From NCBI GenBank assembly GCA_020161065.1, contig JAIUPH010000037.1:267487-331486 (forward strand): a DNA stretch of 64,000 nucleotides. Direction: 5' to 3'. The notes beneath the pieces are model-generated. The model had not been told where the DNA came from. It did no database searches and worked only from the letters and a program-made list of their open reading frames with translations. The position numbers and the translations under genes are program-made. The stretch comes from Pseudomonadota bacterium. GTDB taxonomy: Bacteria; Pseudomonadota; Gammaproteobacteria; Burkholderiales; Burkholderiaceae_C. The first letter of the stretch is position 1. Each line of letters starts with the position of its first letter. Shown here in pieces: positions 28,565 through 38,896 of the stretch.

Positions 28565-29065
28565 TCAGCGTGAACCGCGGCGCCGCAGCCCGGCCAGCAG
28601 TCCAGCGGCGCTGATCGCCAGCAGCAAGGCCGTCGACGGCTCGGCAACCGTGGTGGTGCCCACCGACGCCTTCCCCGCGGTGATATTGCGATGGGTCGTG
28701 CCCGATTGCTCGAAGCTGTCGAAATTTCCGATCAGGATCGAGCCGCCCGCCGACGTCAGGCCGGTGAACGTGATCTGCAAAATCGGATCGTTGTCGTCCG
28801 ATGGCTCGACGACGATGATGGCGGGCAGCGACGATGCGTTGAAATCGGCAGTTAGCGGCGTGTAGTGGAACCCCGCAACGGTGCCGCCCGCCGTCGTGAT
28901 GTCGTAGTCCAGCAGCGTCGTGATGCCGTCGTTGGTCGTGAACGTGCCGGTCAGCGTCCCGCCATCGTCGAACGTCACGCCATCGAGTGAGAAAACGATG
29001 TTCGCGGCTGCAGGCCATGCCGCCAGCGACAAGACTGCGCCCAGAATCGAAAGCAAACGTTTCAT
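28565..29065 (-). CDS. PEP-CTERM sorting-domain exported protein
   Basis: A 166-residue secreted protein. It has a signal peptide (LLSILGAVLSLAAWPAAA), a beta-rich central domain (VTFDDGGTLTGTFTTND, VAGFHYTPL) and a C-terminal PEP-CTERM signal: AEPST, a hydrophobic helix (ALLLAISAAGLLAGL) and RRRGSR. The exosortase/EpsH system is expected to process it at the cell surface. No exosortase or exopolysaccharide genes are in the window. Base composition is lower in GC than that of neighbours, as often seen for this class. Confidence 0.85.
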   Translation of the reverse strand: MKRLLSILGAVLSLAAWPAAANIVFSLDGVTFDDGGTLTGTFTTNDGITTLLDYDITTAGGTVAGFHYTPLTADFNASSLPAIIVVEPSDDNDPILQITFTGLTSAGGSILIGNFDSFEQSGTTHRNITAGKASVGTTTVAEPSTALLLAISAAGLLAGLRRRGSR

Positions 29066-29364
29066 GGAACACCTCTCTTACGTCTGTTGAAGTTACACCT
29101 GCACCGTCTCTCGGTGCGGCGTCGAGCACAGGCCTTGCGGCCTCGTGACTCGCAGGCGTTCGACGCATAAAGTGCGCCCAAGCCTTGAATGCGATAGCAA
29201 TCAGATAATTGGGATCCTAGGTGGAAGCCGGCGCTTGGCGGCTGTAAACCGGGCCGACACGCCGGCGGCCGCGGGCACTTTCCGTCGGCAGCGGCGAACC
29301 AGCATCGAGATCGGCAAACTTTCGTCACATCATCGTTACAGCCGTAATCCTAAGGAGGCTCGCC
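29066..29364. other. intergenic region with lower GC between divergent genes
   Basis: This 299-bp gap separates the PEP-CTERM gene (minus) from a methyltransferase gene (plus). It is visibly AT-richer than the rest of the window. Ribosome-binding sites are seen at both ends (GAGAGG on the minus side, AAGGAGG at 29353 on the plus side). No convincing promoter pair, RNA gene or ORF was seen. Confidence 0.6.
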
Positions 29365-30174
29365 ATGACCTCGTCGTCCAACGCCCCGCGCCCGCGTTCC
29401 GGCACCGTCAACGGCCCCTTGTGGGGCGAGCGTGCCGGCGACTGGGCGGCGATCCAGGAAGCGCAGTTCCGCCAGGCTTACGACGAGGTGCTGGACCGAC
29501 TGGCGCTGCCGCGCGGCGCGCGGCTGTGCGACGCCGGCTGCGGCGCCGGCCTGGCCGCGCAGATCGCGGCCGGCCGTGGCTTGCAGGTCTGCGGCGTCGA
29601 CGCGGCGCAGGCGCTGCTGGCGATCGCCCGGCAGCGCGTGCCCGGCGCCGACCTGCGCCACGGCGACCTCGAAGACCTGCCGTTCGCCGACGGCAGCGTC
29701 GACGCGGTGACCGGCTTCAACGCCTTCCAGTACGCGGCCGATCCGGTGGCCGCGCTGGCCGAGGCGCGGCGCATCACGCGCGCCGGCGGCGTCGTCGTCG
29801 TGATGACCTGGGGTTCGCCGCAGGGCATGGAGGCGGCATCGCTGGTGGCGGCGCTCAAGCCGCTGCTGCCGGCGCCGCCGCCCGGCGCGCCGGGGCCGTT
29901 TGCGCTTTCCGACCCCGAAGCCTTGCGCCAGCTGGCCACCTCGGCCGGCTGCCGGCCGGTGGAGGTGCATGACACGCAAACCGCGTGGCAGTACCCCGAC
30001 CTGGCGACCGCCTTGCGCGGCCTGGCCTCGTCCGGCGTGGCGGCGCGCGCCATCGCGCACTCGGGTGCGGCCGCCGTCGACGCGGCGCACGAGACCGCGC
30101 TGGCGCCGTTTCGCCGCCCCGACGGCAGCTACCGCATCGGCGCGGCCTTCCGCTGGATGCTGGCGCAGGCCTGA
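29365..30174 (+). CDS. class I SAM-dependent methyltransferase
   Basis: A 269-residue methyltransferase of the UbiE/type 11 kind. SAM motif I is LCDAGCGAGLAAQIA (residues about 53-67), with an acidic loop GVDAAQALLAIARQR, motif II-like DLEDLPFADGSVDAVTGFNAFQY and post-motif VTRAGGVVVVMTWG. A strong AAGGAGG precedes the ATG. The substrate is unknown; it is not joined to another gene on its strand. Confidence 0.85.
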   Translation: MTSSSNAPRPRSGTVNGPLWGERAGDWAAIQEAQFRQAYDEVLDRLALPRGARLCDAGCGAGLAAQIAAGRGLQVCGVDAAQALLAIARQRVPGADLRHGDLEDLPFADGSVDAVTGFNAFQYAADPVAALAEARRITRAGGVVVVMTWGSPQGMEAASLVAALKPLLPAPPPGAPGPFALSDPEALRQLATSAGCRPVEVHDTQTAWQYPDLATALRGLASSGVAARAIAHSGAAAVDAAHETALAPFRRPDGSYRIGAAFRWMLAQA

Positions 30175-30175
30175 A

Positions 30176-30952
30176 TCAGGCGACGGGCTCGCGCCGGTAG
30201 AAGCGCTGCAGCAGCGCCTCGAACGCCGGGTGCTCGCTGCGCAGCAGGCCCGGGTTGACGAAGAAGGCCTCGCTGGCGACCGCGAAGAACTCTTCCGGCG
30301 CGTGCGCGGCGTAGGGGTCCAGCGCCGTCTCTTCGCCGGCGTCGACACGCGCCGCGAAGCGTTCGTACTCGTCGTGCAGCGTGGCGGTCCACTCGTCGCG
30401 GCCGATGTCGGGCGGCAGCGGCGGCACGCCGTCGGCGATGCCGTCGGCCATGTCCAGCACGTGAGCAAATTCGTGGATCACCACGTTGTAGCCCTCGGCC
30501 GCGCTGCGCCCGCTGCCGCGCACGTCGCGCCACGACAGCATCACCGGGCCGCCTTGCACCGCCTCGCCCGACAGCACCTCGTCGTACTCGTGCAGCACGC
30601 CGTCGTCGTCGAGGTGCTCGCGGCGCACCTTCACTAAGTCGGGCTGCAGCACGATGCCGACGAAGCCGTCGTAGCGCGCCAGCCCCAGCTGCAGCACCGG
30701 CAGGCAGGCCTGCGCCGCGACGGCGACCACCACGTCGTTGGTCAGCCGCAGCGGCGGCACCGCACTGAACTCCTTGCGGTCGAGGAAGAGGCTGGTCATG
30801 CGGCGCAGCGCCGGCGCGCCGGGCGTGCCTTCGAGCTTGAGGAAGGGGTAGCGCACCAGCGTGCGCTTCCACAAGTCGTCGGGGATCGGCCGGCGGCGCA
30901 GCGCCGCGGCTTCGCGCCGCTCTTGCAGCCAGTGCTGCAGGCTGCTCAACAT
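30176..30952 (-). CDS. mtfA: zinc-dependent peptidase, MtfA family
   Basis: A 258-residue cytoplasmic protein with the gluzincin-type motif HEFAHVLD (residues about 160-167) and a downstream EEFFAVASEAFF carrying the third ligand Glu. In E. coli MtfA binds the Mlc repressor and controls sugar uptake; in other bacteria only the peptidase activity is known. The start ATG at 30952 lies 5 bp past the lpxH stop, so the two genes are likely cotranscribed. Confidence 0.88.
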   Translation of the reverse strand: MLSSLQHWLQERREAAALRRRPIPDDLWKRTLVRYPFLKLEGTPGAPALRRMTSLFLDRKEFSAVPPLRLTNDVVVAVAAQACLPVLQLGLARYDGFVGIVLQPDLVKVRREHLDDDGVLHEYDEVLSGEAVQGGPVMLSWRDVRGSGRSAAEGYNVVIHEFAHVLDMADGIADGVPPLPPDIGRDEWTATLHDEYERFAARVDAGEETALDPYAAHAPEEFFAVASEAFFVNPGLLRSEHPAFEALLQRFYRREPVA

Positions 30953-30957
30953 CGGCG

Positions 30958-31761
30958 TCAGGTGCCGGTGCCAGCGGCGGGTCCAGCGCCGGTGCCGGCG
31001 GTGGCCTGCGCCGGCGTCAGGCGCTGCAGCCCGGCGGCCGACAGCCGCAGCACGTCGGCGCGCGGCCGTGCGCCGTCGTCCAGGTCCCAGTCGCTCAGCA
31101 CCACGCGGCGCAGGCCGTCGCCGAGCTCGTGCGCGGCCGGGCGGTGGGTGTGGCCGTGGATCAGCGTCGCGGCGCCGGCTTGCAGCAGCAGCGCGCGGCA
31201 GGCCTCGGCGTCGAGGTCGCCTTGCGTCTCCACGCCCGATGCCTGGTGCGCCCTGCTGCGCTCGCGCATCGCGCGCGCCGTCGCCAGCCGCTCGGCCAGC
31301 GGCCGGGCCAGGAAGTCGCGCTGCCACGCCGGCGAGCGCACCTGCGCGCGAAAGGCCTGATAGGGCGCGTCGCCCAGGCATTGCGCATCGCCATGGACGA
31401 GCAGCCAGCGCTGGCCGAAGGCGTGCAGGCAACTCGGGTCGGCCAGCGCCGTCATGCCGGCGGCGGCGCACAGCTCGGCGCCGACCAGGAAGTCGCGGTT
31501 GCCCGGCATGAAGCCGATGCTGATGCGGCGCGCCGCCGCGGCGATGGCCGCGACCACGCCTTGCTCGAAGGGCTGCTGGCGCATGTCGTCGCCGACCCAG
31601 GCTTCGAACACGTCGCCCAGCAGGCACACGGCGTCGGCCGTCGTGCCGGCCAGGTAGGCGCCGAAGGCCGCCGCGGTGCGCGGCAGGCCCGGGGCCAGGT
31701 GCAGGTCGGACACGAAGTCGATGGCGCGCCAGTGCGGCGGCGCCACCCAGTCCGGGATCAC
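30958..31761 (-). CDS. lpxH: UDP-2,3-diacylglucosamine diphosphatase
   Basis: A 267-residue calcineurin-like phosphoesterase of lipid A synthesis. Metal-binding motifs run in order: [10 protein letters not shown] near 17-26, [13 protein letters not shown] near 46-58, GNRDF near 86-90, LLVHGDA near 119-125 and HGHTHRPA near 199-206. A low-complexity Thr/Gly/Ala tail follows. It overlaps ppiB by 4 bp. Confidence 0.92.
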   Translation of the reverse strand: MIPDWVAPPHWRAIDFVSDLHLAPGLPRTAAAFGAYLAGTTADAVCLLGDVFEAWVGDDMRQQPFEQGVVAAIAAAARRISIGFMPGNRDFLVGAELCAAAGMTALADPSCLHAFGQRWLLVHGDAQCLGDAPYQAFRAQVRSPAWQRDFLARPLAERLATARAMRERSRAHQASGVETQGDLDAEACRALLLQAGAATLIHGHTHRPAAHELGDGLRRVVLSDWDLDDGARPRADVLRLSAAGLQRLTPAQATAGTGAGPAAGTGT

Positions 31762-32261
31762 GCCACCGCGTAGACGCGCTGGATCACCACGTCGTCCAGA
31801 GGCACGTCGTCGTGGAAGCCCTTGCGGCCGGTGCGCACGCGCTCGATGGCGTCGACGACGTCGGCGCCTTCGGTGACGCGGCCGAACACCGCATAACCCC
31901 AGCCTTGCGCGTTCTCGGCCTTGAAGTCGAGGAAGTCGTTGTCGGTGGCGTTGATGAAGAACTGCGCCGTCGCGCTGTGCGGGTCGTTGGTGCGCGCCAT
32001 CGCCAGCGTGTACTTCTTGTTCTTGAGGCCGTTGTTGGCCTCGTTCTTGATCGGTGCGTCGGTGCCCTTTTGCTTCATGCCGGGCTCGAAGCCGCCGCCC
32101 TGCACCATGAAGCCCTTGATGACGCGGTGGAACACCGTGTTGTCGTAGTGGCCCTTGGCCACGTAGGCGAGAAAGTTCTTCGTGCTCTCGGGGGCCTTCA
32201 CGTCATCGAGCTCGATGGTGATCGTGCCGGCGCTGGTTTCCATCTTCACGGTCTTGCTCAT
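31758..32261 (-). CDS. ppiB: cytoplasmic peptidyl-prolyl cis-trans isomerase B
   Basis: A 167-residue cyclophilin without a signal peptide. Active-site segments are [32 protein letters not shown] and [17 protein letters not shown]. The ATG at 32261 is chosen because GGAG lies eight bases upstream; a GTG at 32270 in the same frame would be too close to it. It follows a periplasmic paralogue by 5 bp. Confidence 0.92.
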   Translation of the reverse strand: MSKTVKMETSAGTITIELDDVKAPESTKNFLAYVAKGHYDNTVFHRVIKGFMVQGGGFEPGMKQKGTDAPIKNEANNGLKNKKYTLAMARTNDPHSATAQFFINATDNDFLDFKAENAQGWGYAVFGRVTEGADVVDAIERVRTGRKGFHDDVPLDDVVIQRVYAVA

Positions 32262-32266
32262 TGCAT

Positions 32267-32818
32267 TCACTCCACGCTTGCTTTCTTGATGACCACGTCG
32301 GTCTGCGGCACGTTCTGGTGCGGGCCCTTGTTGCCCACCGCCACGGCCTTGATCTTGTCGACCACGTCCATGCCTTCGACCACCTTGCCGAACACGGCGT
32401 AGCCGCCGCCGGCGCTGTCGAGCATCGGGTTGTCGGCCACGTTGATGAAGAACTGCGCCGTCGCCGAGTTGAGCGCCGGCGTGCGCGCCATCGCCAGCGA
32501 GCCGCGCGTGTTGCTCAGGCCGTTGCGCGCCTCCAGCGGGATCGGCGCGCGCACGGCCTTCTGGTTCAGGTCCGGCGTGAAGCCGCCGCCCTGGATCATG
32601 AAGCCGTCGATCACGCGGTGGAAGATGGTGCCGTCGTAGTGGCCGGCCTTCACGTACTGCAGGAAGTTGTCGACCGACTTTGGCGCCTTGTCGGGCGCCA
32701 GCTCGACGACGATGTCGCCCACGCTGGTGGCCAGGCGCACCTTCTGCGCCGCGGCGGGGAGGGCGGGGCCCAGCAGGCCGACGGCCAGCGCGCCGGCCAG
32801 CAGCCAGCGCTTGTGCAT
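32267..32818 (-). CDS. ppiA: periplasmic peptidyl-prolyl cis-trans isomerase (PpiA-like)
   Basis: A 183-residue cyclophilin with a signal peptide ([21 protein letters not shown]). The fold motifs [32 protein letters not shown] and [17 protein letters not shown] parallel those of the downstream ppiB product, from which it probably arose by duplication. GTG codons at 32827 and 32821 are possible alternative starts: GGAGAG lies six bases before the first. Confidence 0.9.
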   Translation of the reverse strand: MHKRWLLAGALAVGLLGPALPAAAQKVRLATSVGDIVVELAPDKAPKSVDNFLQYVKAGHYDGTIFHRVIDGFMIQGGGFTPDLNQKAVRAPIPLEARNGLSNTRGSLAMARTPALNSATAQFFINVADNPMLDSAGGGYAVFGKVVEGMDVVDKIKAVAVGNKGPHQNVPQTDVVIKKASVE

Positions 32819-32926
32819 CACGATCACGTTCGTCTCTCCATGGGGCCTTGCCAGGGTGGCCCCTCGTATACTGGTCGATTCTATCGGGCCGACCTCTTCA
32901 CAGTCGCCGCCATTGCCTGGCACCGC

Positions 32927-34324
32927 ATGAGCCTTCGCATCCACAACACGCTGACCCGCCGGGTCGAAGACTTCGCGCCCATCGAGCCCGGCCACGTGCG
33001 CATGTACGTGTGCGGCATCACCGTCTACGACCTGTGCCACATGGGCCATGCGCGCATGATGGTGGCCTTCGACATGGTCTACCGCTGGCTGCTGACCAGC
33101 GGCTACCGCGTGACCTTCGTTCGCAACATCACCGACATCGAAGACAAGATCATCCGCCGCGCGCTGGAGCGCGGCATCACCATCCGCGCGCTGACCGACG
33201 AGATGATCGCCGCGATGCACCGCGACTTCGCCGCCATCGGCGTGCTGCCGCCCACGCACGAGCCGCGCGCCACCGAGTACGTGCCGCAGATGCTCGACAT
33301 GATCGGCAAGCTCGAAGCCAAGGGCCTGGCCTACCGCGCCGCCGATGGCGACGTCGACTTCGCGGTGCGCAAGCTGCCGGGCTACGGGCGGCTGTCGGGC
33401 AAGTCGCTGGACGACCTGCGCGCCGGCGAGCGCGTGGCCGCCGACGACAGCAAGCAGGACCCGCTGGACTTCGTGCTGTGGAAGGCCGCCAAGCCCGAAG
33501 AGCCCGACGAAGCCAAGTGGGCCTCGCCCTTCGGCCCGGGCCGGCCGGGCTGGCACATCGAGTGCTCGGCGATGTCGTGCGCGCTGCTCGGCGAGCACTT
33601 CGACATCCACGGCGGCGGCATGGACCTGCAGTTCCCGCACCACGAGAACGAGCTCGCCCAGAGCGTGGGCGCCAATGGCGGGCCTTTCGTCAACGTGTGG
33701 ATGCACAACGGCTTCCTCAATGTGCAGCGCGAAGCGGGCATGGCGCCCGAGAAGATGTCGAAGTCGCTCGGCAACTTCTTCACCATCGCCGAGGTGCTGC
33801 AGCGCTACGACGGCGAGACGCTGCGCTTCTTCATGCTGCGCACGCATTACCGCAGCCCCTTCAATTTCGGCGAAGCTAACCTGGAAGATGCGCGCAGCGC
33901 GCTGCGCCGGCTGTATACCGCGCTGGAGGCCGGCGGCTCGCCGATGGACGACGCGGCGATCGACTGGACGCAGCCCGAGGCGGCCGCCTTCCGCGCCGCG
34001 ATGGACGACGACTTCAACACGCCGCTGGCCACCGCCGTGTGGTTCGAGCTGGCCAGCGAAGTCAACCGCAGCCGCGACCCCGCCAAGGCCGGCCTGCTGC
34101 GCGCGCTGGGCCGCGTGCTGGGCGTGCTGCAGCAGCGGCCCAGCGCCTTCCTGCAGGCCGGGGCGGGGCTGGACGAGGCCGCCATCGCCGCCATGATCAG
34201 CGCGCGCGCCGCCGCCAAGGCCGCGCGCAACTTCGCCGAGGCCGACCGCATCCGCCAGCAGCTGGCCGCGCAAGGCATCGAGCTGAAAGACTCGGCCCAG
34301 GGCACGACCTGGGTGCGCGGCTAG
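32927..34324 (+). CDS. cysS: cysteinyl-tRNA synthetase
   Basis: A 465-residue class I aminoacyl-tRNA synthetase. The zinc ligand C29 stands in YVCGITVYD, the HIGH-type motif reads HMGH, the second zinc site lies in WHIECSAMS and [17 protein letters not shown], and the KMSKS loop is [16 protein letters not shown] box at 32867-32872 could be the -10 of its promoter. It is divergent from the cyclophilin genes. Confidence 0.96.
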   Translation: MSLRIHNTLTRRVEDFAPIEPGHVRMYVCGITVYDLCHMGHARMMVAFDMVYRWLLTSGYRVTFVRNITDIEDKIIRRALERGITIRALTDEMIAAMHRDFAAIGVLPPTHEPRATEYVPQMLDMIGKLEAKGLAYRAADGDVDFAVRKLPGYGRLSGKSLDDLRAGERVAADDSKQDPLDFVLWKAAKPEEPDEAKWASPFGPGRPGWHIECSAMSCALLGEHFDIHGGGMDLQFPHHENELAQSVGANGGPFVNVWMHNGFLNVQREAGMAPEKMSKSLGNFFTIAEVLQRYDGETLRFFMLRTHYRSPFNFGEANLEDARSALRRLYTALEAGGSPMDDAAIDWTQPEAAAFRAAMDDDFNTPLATAVWFELASEVNRSRDPAKAGLLRALGRVLGVLQQRPSAFLQAGAGLDEAAIAAMISARAAAKAARNFAEADRIRQQLAAQGIELKDSAQGTTWVRG

Positions 34325-34347
34325 TCGCGCGGGGCGGCATCGCGGCC

Positions 34348-35019
34348 ATGCCTGCCAGAAGCACTCCGCCCGTGCCGGCCTCGCCCGGCTACTGGGACGA
34401 CGCCTGCAAGCACCTCTCGCGCCGCGACCGCGTGATGAAGCGGCTGATCCCGCAGTTCGGCGACGCGCGGCTGCAGACCCGCGGCGACGCCTTCACGACG
34501 CTGGCGCGCTCCATCGTCGGCCAGCAGATCTCGGTGAAGGCGGCGCAATCGGTGTGGGAGCGCTTCGTCGCCTTGATGGCGCTGACGGCGCTGCCGCGCC
34601 GGCTGCCGCTGCAGCCCGAACAGGTGCTGGCGCTGGCCCCGGCGCTGCTGCGCGAGGCCGGCCTCTCGGCGCGCAAGACCGAGTACCTGCACGATCTGGC
34701 GCGCCACTTCGGCGACGGCCGCGTGCACGTGGCGCAGTGGCAGCAGATGGACGACGAGGCCATCATCGCCGAGCTGGTGGCCATTCGCGGCATCGGCCGC
34801 TGGACGGCCGAGATGTTCCTGATCTTCCACCTCATGCGCCCCAACGTGCTGCCGCTGGACGACATCGGGCTGCTGCGCGGCATCAGCGTCAACTACTTCA
34901 GCGGCGAGCCGGTCTCGCGCGCCGAAGCGCGCGAGGTGGCCGAGGCCTGGGCGCCGTTCCGCTCGGTGGCCACTTGGTATATTTGGCGCAGCCTCGATCC
35001 GCTGCCGGTGGAGTATTGA
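34348..35019 (+). CDS. DNA-3-methyladenine glycosylase II (AlkA-like)
   Basis: A 223-residue helix-hairpin-helix glycosylase that removes alkylated bases. It carries [12 protein letters not shown], the hairpin [17 protein letters not shown] and the catalytic Asp in LPLDDIGL. It is shorter than E. coli AlkA and lacks its N-terminal domain, as usual for this bacterial group. Its stop overlaps the accA start by one base. Confidence 0.9.
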   Translation: MPARSTPPVPASPGYWDDACKHLSRRDRVMKRLIPQFGDARLQTRGDAFTTLARSIVGQQISVKAAQSVWERFVALMALTALPRRLPLQPEQVLALAPALLREAGLSARKTEYLHDLARHFGDGRVHVAQWQQMDDEAIIAELVAIRGIGRWTAEMFLIFHLMRPNVLPLDDIGLLRGISVNYFSGEPVSRAEAREVAEAWAPFRSVATWYIWRSLDPLPVEY

Positions 35020-35990
35020 TGAGCAAGCGTCACTTTCTGGACTTCGAGCACCCGATTGCCGAGCTCGAATCCAAGATCGACGAACTGCGCTACGTGCAGA
35101 ACGAATCAGCGGTCGACATCTCCGACGAGATCGAACGCCTCAGCCAGAAGAGCCTGCTGCTCACCAAGGACATCTACTCCAGCCTGAGCCCCTGGCAGGT
35201 GACGCAGATCGCGCGCCACCCGCAGCGGCCGTACACGCTGGACTACGTGGGCGAGATTTTCACCGACTTCCAAGAGTTGCACGGCGACCGCCACTACGCC
35301 GACGACCTGTCCATCGTCGGCGGCCTGGCGCGCTTCAACGGCCAGCCCTGCATGGTGCTGGGCCACCAGAAGGGGCGCGACACGAAAGAGCGCACGGCGC
35401 GCAACTTCGGCATGTCGCGGCCCGAGGGCTACCGCAAGGCGCTGCGGCTGATGCAGCTGGCCGAGAAGTTCGGCCTGCCGATCTTCACCTTCGTCGACAC
35501 GCCGGGCGCCTACCCCGGCATCGGCGCCGAAGAGCGCAACCAGTCCGAGGCCATCGGCCGCAACATCTACGAGATGGCGCAGCTTCAGGTGCCCGTCATC
35601 TGCACCATCATCGGCGAAGGCGGCTCCGGCGGCGCGCTGGCCATCAGCGTGGGCGACCAGGTGCTGATGCTGCAGTTCAGCGTCTACTCGGTGATCTCGC
35701 CCGAAGGCTGCGCCTCCATTTTGTGGAAGACCGCCGACCGCGCGGCCGACGCCGCCGAGGCGCTGGGCATCACCGCGCACCGCTTGAAGGCGCTGGGCGT
35801 GATCGACAAGATCGTCAACGAACCCGTCGGCGGCGCGCACCGCGATCCCAAGTGGATGGCCGCGCAGCTCAAGCGCGGCCTCAACGACGCGCTGCGCCTG
35901 GTGGGCGACTTGAAGCCCAAGGAACTGCTGCAGCGCCGCTACGAGCGCTTGCAGTCGTACGGCCGCTTCGCCGACACCAAGGAACGCTGA
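35019..35990 (+). CDS. accA: acetyl-CoA carboxylase carboxyltransferase subunit alpha
   Basis: A 323-residue subunit that transfers the carboxyl group from biotin to acetyl-CoA in fatty acid synthesis. Family segments are [66 protein letters not shown] and [11 protein letters not shown]. The start at 35019 uses the TGATG overlap, with GGTGGAG upstream. The accD partner is not in the window. Confidence 0.96.
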   Translation: MSKRHFLDFEHPIAELESKIDELRYVQNESAVDISDEIERLSQKSLLLTKDIYSSLSPWQVTQIARHPQRPYTLDYVGEIFTDFQELHGDRHYADDLSIVGGLARFNGQPCMVLGHQKGRDTKERTARNFGMSRPEGYRKALRLMQLAEKFGLPIFTFVDTPGAYPGIGAEERNQSEAIGRNIYEMAQLQVPVICTIIGEGGSGGALAISVGDQVLMLQFSVYSVISPEGCASILWKTADRAADAAEALGITAHRLKALGVIDKIVNEPVGGAHRDPKWMAAQLKRGLNDALRLVGDLKPKELLQRRYERLQSYGRFADTKER

Positions 35991-35992
35991 CC

Positions 35993-37300
35993 GTGGCGGC
36001 CGGTGACGGCCGGACCCTCAAGGTCGCGGTGGCCGCCAGCGGCGGCCACGATTCCACCGCGCTGCTGCATTGCACCGCGCGCAGCGCCGCCGCGCTGGGC
36101 GTGGAGGTGCATGCGCTGCACGTCCACCACGGCCTGCAGCCGGCGGCCGACGACTGGTTGGCGCACGTCGCCGCGCAATGCCGGCGCTGGGGCGGCATCC
36201 GCTTCCACGCCCAGCGCGTGAGCGAGCGGCCGGCCGCCGGCGACAGCATCGAAGCCTGGGCGCGCCGCGTGCGCTACCAGGCGCTGGGCGACCTGGCGCG
36301 GCAGGCCGGCTGCGGCCTGGTGCTGCTGGCCCATCACCGCCGCGACCAGGCCGAGACCGTGCTGCTGCAGGCCTTGCGCGGCGCCGGCCCGGCCGGGCTG
36401 GCGGCGATGCCGGCGCTGGTCCAGCGCGACGGCCTGCTGTGGGCGCGGCCCTGGCTGGACCAGCCGCGCGAGGCCATCGACGCCTACCTGCGCCGCCACC
36501 GGCTGCGCCCGGTGCTCGACCCGTCCAATGAAGAAACGCGTTATGCGCGCAGCCGGCTGCGCCTGCGGCTGTGGCCGGCGCTGCTGGCGCACGGCGCCGA
36601 TGCCGAAGCGGCGCTGGCCGCGGTGGCGCGGCGCGCGCAGGAGGCGCGCACCCTCATCGACGAGGTGGCGCGCGCCGACCTGGCGCGCGTGGCCGACGCC
36701 CAAGGCCTGCGCATCGCCGACTGGCTGGGCCTGGACGCGGCCCGCCGGGCCAACGTTCTGCGTCACTGGCTGGCGGCGCAGACGCGCGCGCCGCGGCCCG
36801 AGACGCTGATCGAGCGGCTGCTGCGCGAGCTGCCGCAGCCGCGCGCCGGCCGCTGGCCGCTGGCCGCCGATGCCGAGCTGCGCCGCCACGGCGGGCGGCT
36901 GGCCGTCGTCGAGCGGCGGCCGGTCGTCGTCGGCCCGGTGCTGGCGCTGGATTTGAGCGGCCCCGGCGCGCACCCGCTGCCCGCCTGGGGCGGCACGCTG
37001 CAGGTCAGCCGCGCGGCTGCCAACGCCGGCGTGCCGGCAGCATTGCTGCGCCGTGCCGTGCTGCAGCCGCGCGGCGGCGGCGAGCAGTTCCAGGCCCACG
37101 CCGGCGGCGTGCCGCGCGCGCTGAAGAAGCAGTACCAGGACGCCGGCGTGCCCGCCTGGCAGCGCGGCGGGCCGCTGGTGCACGCCGGTGCGCAGCTCGT
37201 CTACGTGCCGGGCCTGGGCCTCGACGCGCGCGCGCTGCAGCAGCCCGGCCGGCCGCGCGTCACGCTGCAGTGGCTGGCCGATGCGCTGCCAGGCCCATGA
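35993..37300 (+). CDS. tilS: tRNA(Ile)-lysidine synthase
   Basis: A 435-residue ATP-dependent enzyme that modifies C34 of the AUA-reading tRNA-Ile. The PP-loop SGGHDS is at about residues 16-21, with HVHHGLQPAADDW, LAHHRRDQAETVLLQALRGAG and a C-terminal domain ending RVTLQWLADALPG. The start is GTG at 35993, three bases past accA, with AAGGA upstream. The usual order accA-tilS-lysC of Burkholderiales is kept. Confidence 0.93.
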   Translation: MAAGDGRTLKVAVAASGGHDSTALLHCTARSAAALGVEVHALHVHHGLQPAADDWLAHVAAQCRRWGGIRFHAQRVSERPAAGDSIEAWARRVRYQALGDLARQAGCGLVLLAHHRRDQAETVLLQALRGAGPAGLAAMPALVQRDGLLWARPWLDQPREAIDAYLRRHRLRPVLDPSNEETRYARSRLRLRLWPALLAHGADAEAALAAVARRAQEARTLIDEVARADLARVADAQGLRIADWLGLDAARRANVLRHWLAAQTRAPRPETLIERLLRELPQPRAGRWPLAADAELRRHGGRLAVVERRPVVVGPVLALDLSGPGAHPLPAWGGTLQVSRAAANAGVPAALLRRAVLQPRGGGEQFQAHAGGVPRALKKQYQDAGVPAWQRGGPLVHAGAQLVYVPGLGLDARALQQPGRPRVTLQWLADALPGP

Positions 37301-37352
37301 AAGCCGCGCCACTACAATTCGCGGTTTCCCGCGGCCCTGACACCTTCTCTTC

Positions 37353-38627
37353 ATGGCACTGATCGTTCACAAGTACGGCGGCACCTCGATGGGCTCGACC
37401 GAGCGCATCCGCAGCGTGGCGCAGCGCGTGGCCAAGTGGGTGCGCGCCGGCCACCAGCTGGTGGTGGTGCCCTCGGCGATGAGCGGCGAGACCAACCGCC
37501 TGCTGGGCCTGGCCAAGGAGCTGATGCCGGCCAGCGTCAGCGCCGAAAGCCAGCGCGAGCTGGACGCCATCGCCGCCACCGGCGAGCAGGTTTCGGTGGG
37601 CCTGCTGGCGCTGGCGCTGCAATCGCAAGGGGTGCCGGCCGTCAGCTACGCCGGCTGGCAGGTGCCGATTGCCACCGACTCGGCCTTCACCAAGGCGCGC
37701 ATCGAGTCGATCGACGACACCCGCGTGCGCGCCGACCTGGCCGCCGGCAAGGTGGTCATCATCACCGGCTTCCAGGGCATCGACGAAGACAGCAACGTCA
37801 CCACGCTGGGCCGCGGCGGCAGCGACACCTCGGCGGTGGCCGTGGCCGCGGCGATGAAGGCCGACGAGTGCCTGATCTACACCGACGTCGACGGCGTCTA
37901 CACCACCGACCCGCGCATCGTTCCCGAGGCGCGGCGGCTGTCCACCGTCAGCTTCGAAGAGATGCTGGAGATGGCCAGCCTCGGCTCCAAGGTGCTGCAG
38001 ATCCGCTCGGTGGAATTTGCCGGCAAGTACCGCGTGCCGCTGCGCGTGCTGTCGAGCTTCACGCCCTGGGACATTCCGGTCGAAGAGGAATGCCGCTCGG
38101 GCACGCTGATCACTTTCGAGGAAGACGAGAAGATGGAACAAGCCGTCGTGTCCGGCATCGCGTTCAACCGCGACGAAGCCAAGATCACCGTGATGGGCGT
38201 GCCCGACAAGCCGGGCATCGCGTACCAGATCCTCGGCCCGGTGGCCGACGCCAACATCGACATCGACGTCATCATCCAGAACGTCTCGCACGACGGCAAG
38301 ACCGACTTCTCGTTCACCGTGCACCGCAACGACTACGCGCGCACGCTGGAACTGCTGAAGGCCACCGTGCTGCCGGCCACCGGCGCCGCGCAGGTGATGG
38401 GCGACCCCAAGATCTGCAAGGTGTCGATCGTCGGCATCGGCATGCGCAGCCACGTGGGCGTGGCCAGCAAGATGTTCCGCACGCTGTCGGAAGAGGGCAT
38501 CAACATCCAGATGATCACCACCAGCGAGATCAAGACCAGCGTGGTGATCGACGAGAAGTACATGGAGCTGGCCGTGCGCGCGCTGCACAAGGCCTTCGAT
38601 CTGGACCAGGAAGCCGCCGCCGCGTAG
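37353..38627 (+). CDS. lysC: aspartate kinase
   Basis: A 424-residue enzyme for the first step of the aspartate amino acid family (Lys, Thr, Met). Catalytic motifs are [11 protein letters not shown] at the start, [16 protein letters not shown] and [12 protein letters not shown]; two ACT domains follow ([35 protein letters not shown]) for feedback control. It stands 44 bp before a tRNA-Ser gene. Confidence 0.96.
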   Translation: MALIVHKYGGTSMGSTERIRSVAQRVAKWVRAGHQLVVVPSAMSGETNRLLGLAKELMPASVSAESQRELDAIAATGEQVSVGLLALALQSQGVPAVSYAGWQVPIATDSAFTKARIESIDDTRVRADLAAGKVVIITGFQGIDEDSNVTTLGRGGSDTSAVAVAAAMKADECLIYTDVDGVYTTDPRIVPEARRLSTVSFEEMLEMASLGSKVLQIRSVEFAGKYRVPLRVLSSFTPWDIPVEEECRSGTLITFEEDEKMEQAVVSGIAFNRDEAKITVMGVPDKPGIAYQILGPVADANIDIDVIIQNVSHDGKTDFSFTVHRNDYARTLELLKATVLPATGAAQVMGDPKICKVSIVGIGMRSHVGVASKMFRTLSEEGINIQMITTSEIKTSVVIDEKYMELAVRALHKAFDLDQEAAAA

Positions 38628-38670
38628 CCGGCGCGCCGACTGCGGCTAGAATGTGCAGCTGCTTCGAGCT

Positions 38671-38763
38671 GGAGTCGTGACCGAGTGGCCGAAGGTGCTC
38701 CCCTGCTAAGGGAGTATGTGGGCAAAACCTGCATCGAGGGTTCGAATCCCTCCGACTCCGCCA
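38671..38763 (+). tRNA. tRNA-Ser (anticodon GCU)
   Basis: A 93-base tRNA. The acceptor stem GGAGTCG pairs with CGACTCC, the anticodon stem CTCCC/GGGAG frames the loop CTGCTAA with anticodon GCT, a long variable arm is present as for serine tRNAs, the T arm has GGTTCGAATCC, and the CCA end is encoded. A TAGAAT box at 38647-38652 fits a -10 element. Confidence 0.97.
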
Positions 38764-38778
38764 GCCAAGACCGCCATC

Positions 38779-38800
38779 AGCGCCCTCCGGGGCGCTTTTT
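38779..38800 (+). terminator. Rho-independent terminator of the tRNA-Ser gene
   Basis: AGCGCCC-TCCG-GGGCGCT followed by TTTT, 15 bp past the tRNA end. Confidence 0.85.
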
Positions 38801-38801
38801 C

Positions 38802-38834
38802 GTGGGCCATTTGGTGGGACATTTGGTGGTCCAT
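38802..38834. repeat. 12-bp tandem repeat beside tRNA-Ser
   Basis: Two copies of GTGGG(C/A)CATTTG and a partial third (GTGGTCCAT) stand head to tail right after the tRNA terminator. Position next to a tRNA 3' end makes a former recombination site conceivable, but no integrase gene is nearby. Confidence 0.6.
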
Positions 38835-38896
38835 CCCGCGGCCCTCCGCAGGCCTCACCGCGCGCTGACCATCGCCCCGCGCATCCCCATCCGCCC

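Noticed and set aside
32261-32926. An N-terminal extension of cysS
   Set aside because: It is antisense to the cyclophilin gene; cysteinyl-tRNA synthetases start at the [10 protein letters not shown]-type sequence at 32927.
38706-38890. A minus-strand coding start reading through tRNA-Ser and the 12-bp repeat
   Set aside because: The frame crosses a tRNA gene and its terminator; the enoyl-CoA hydratase gene on that strand is complete without it.
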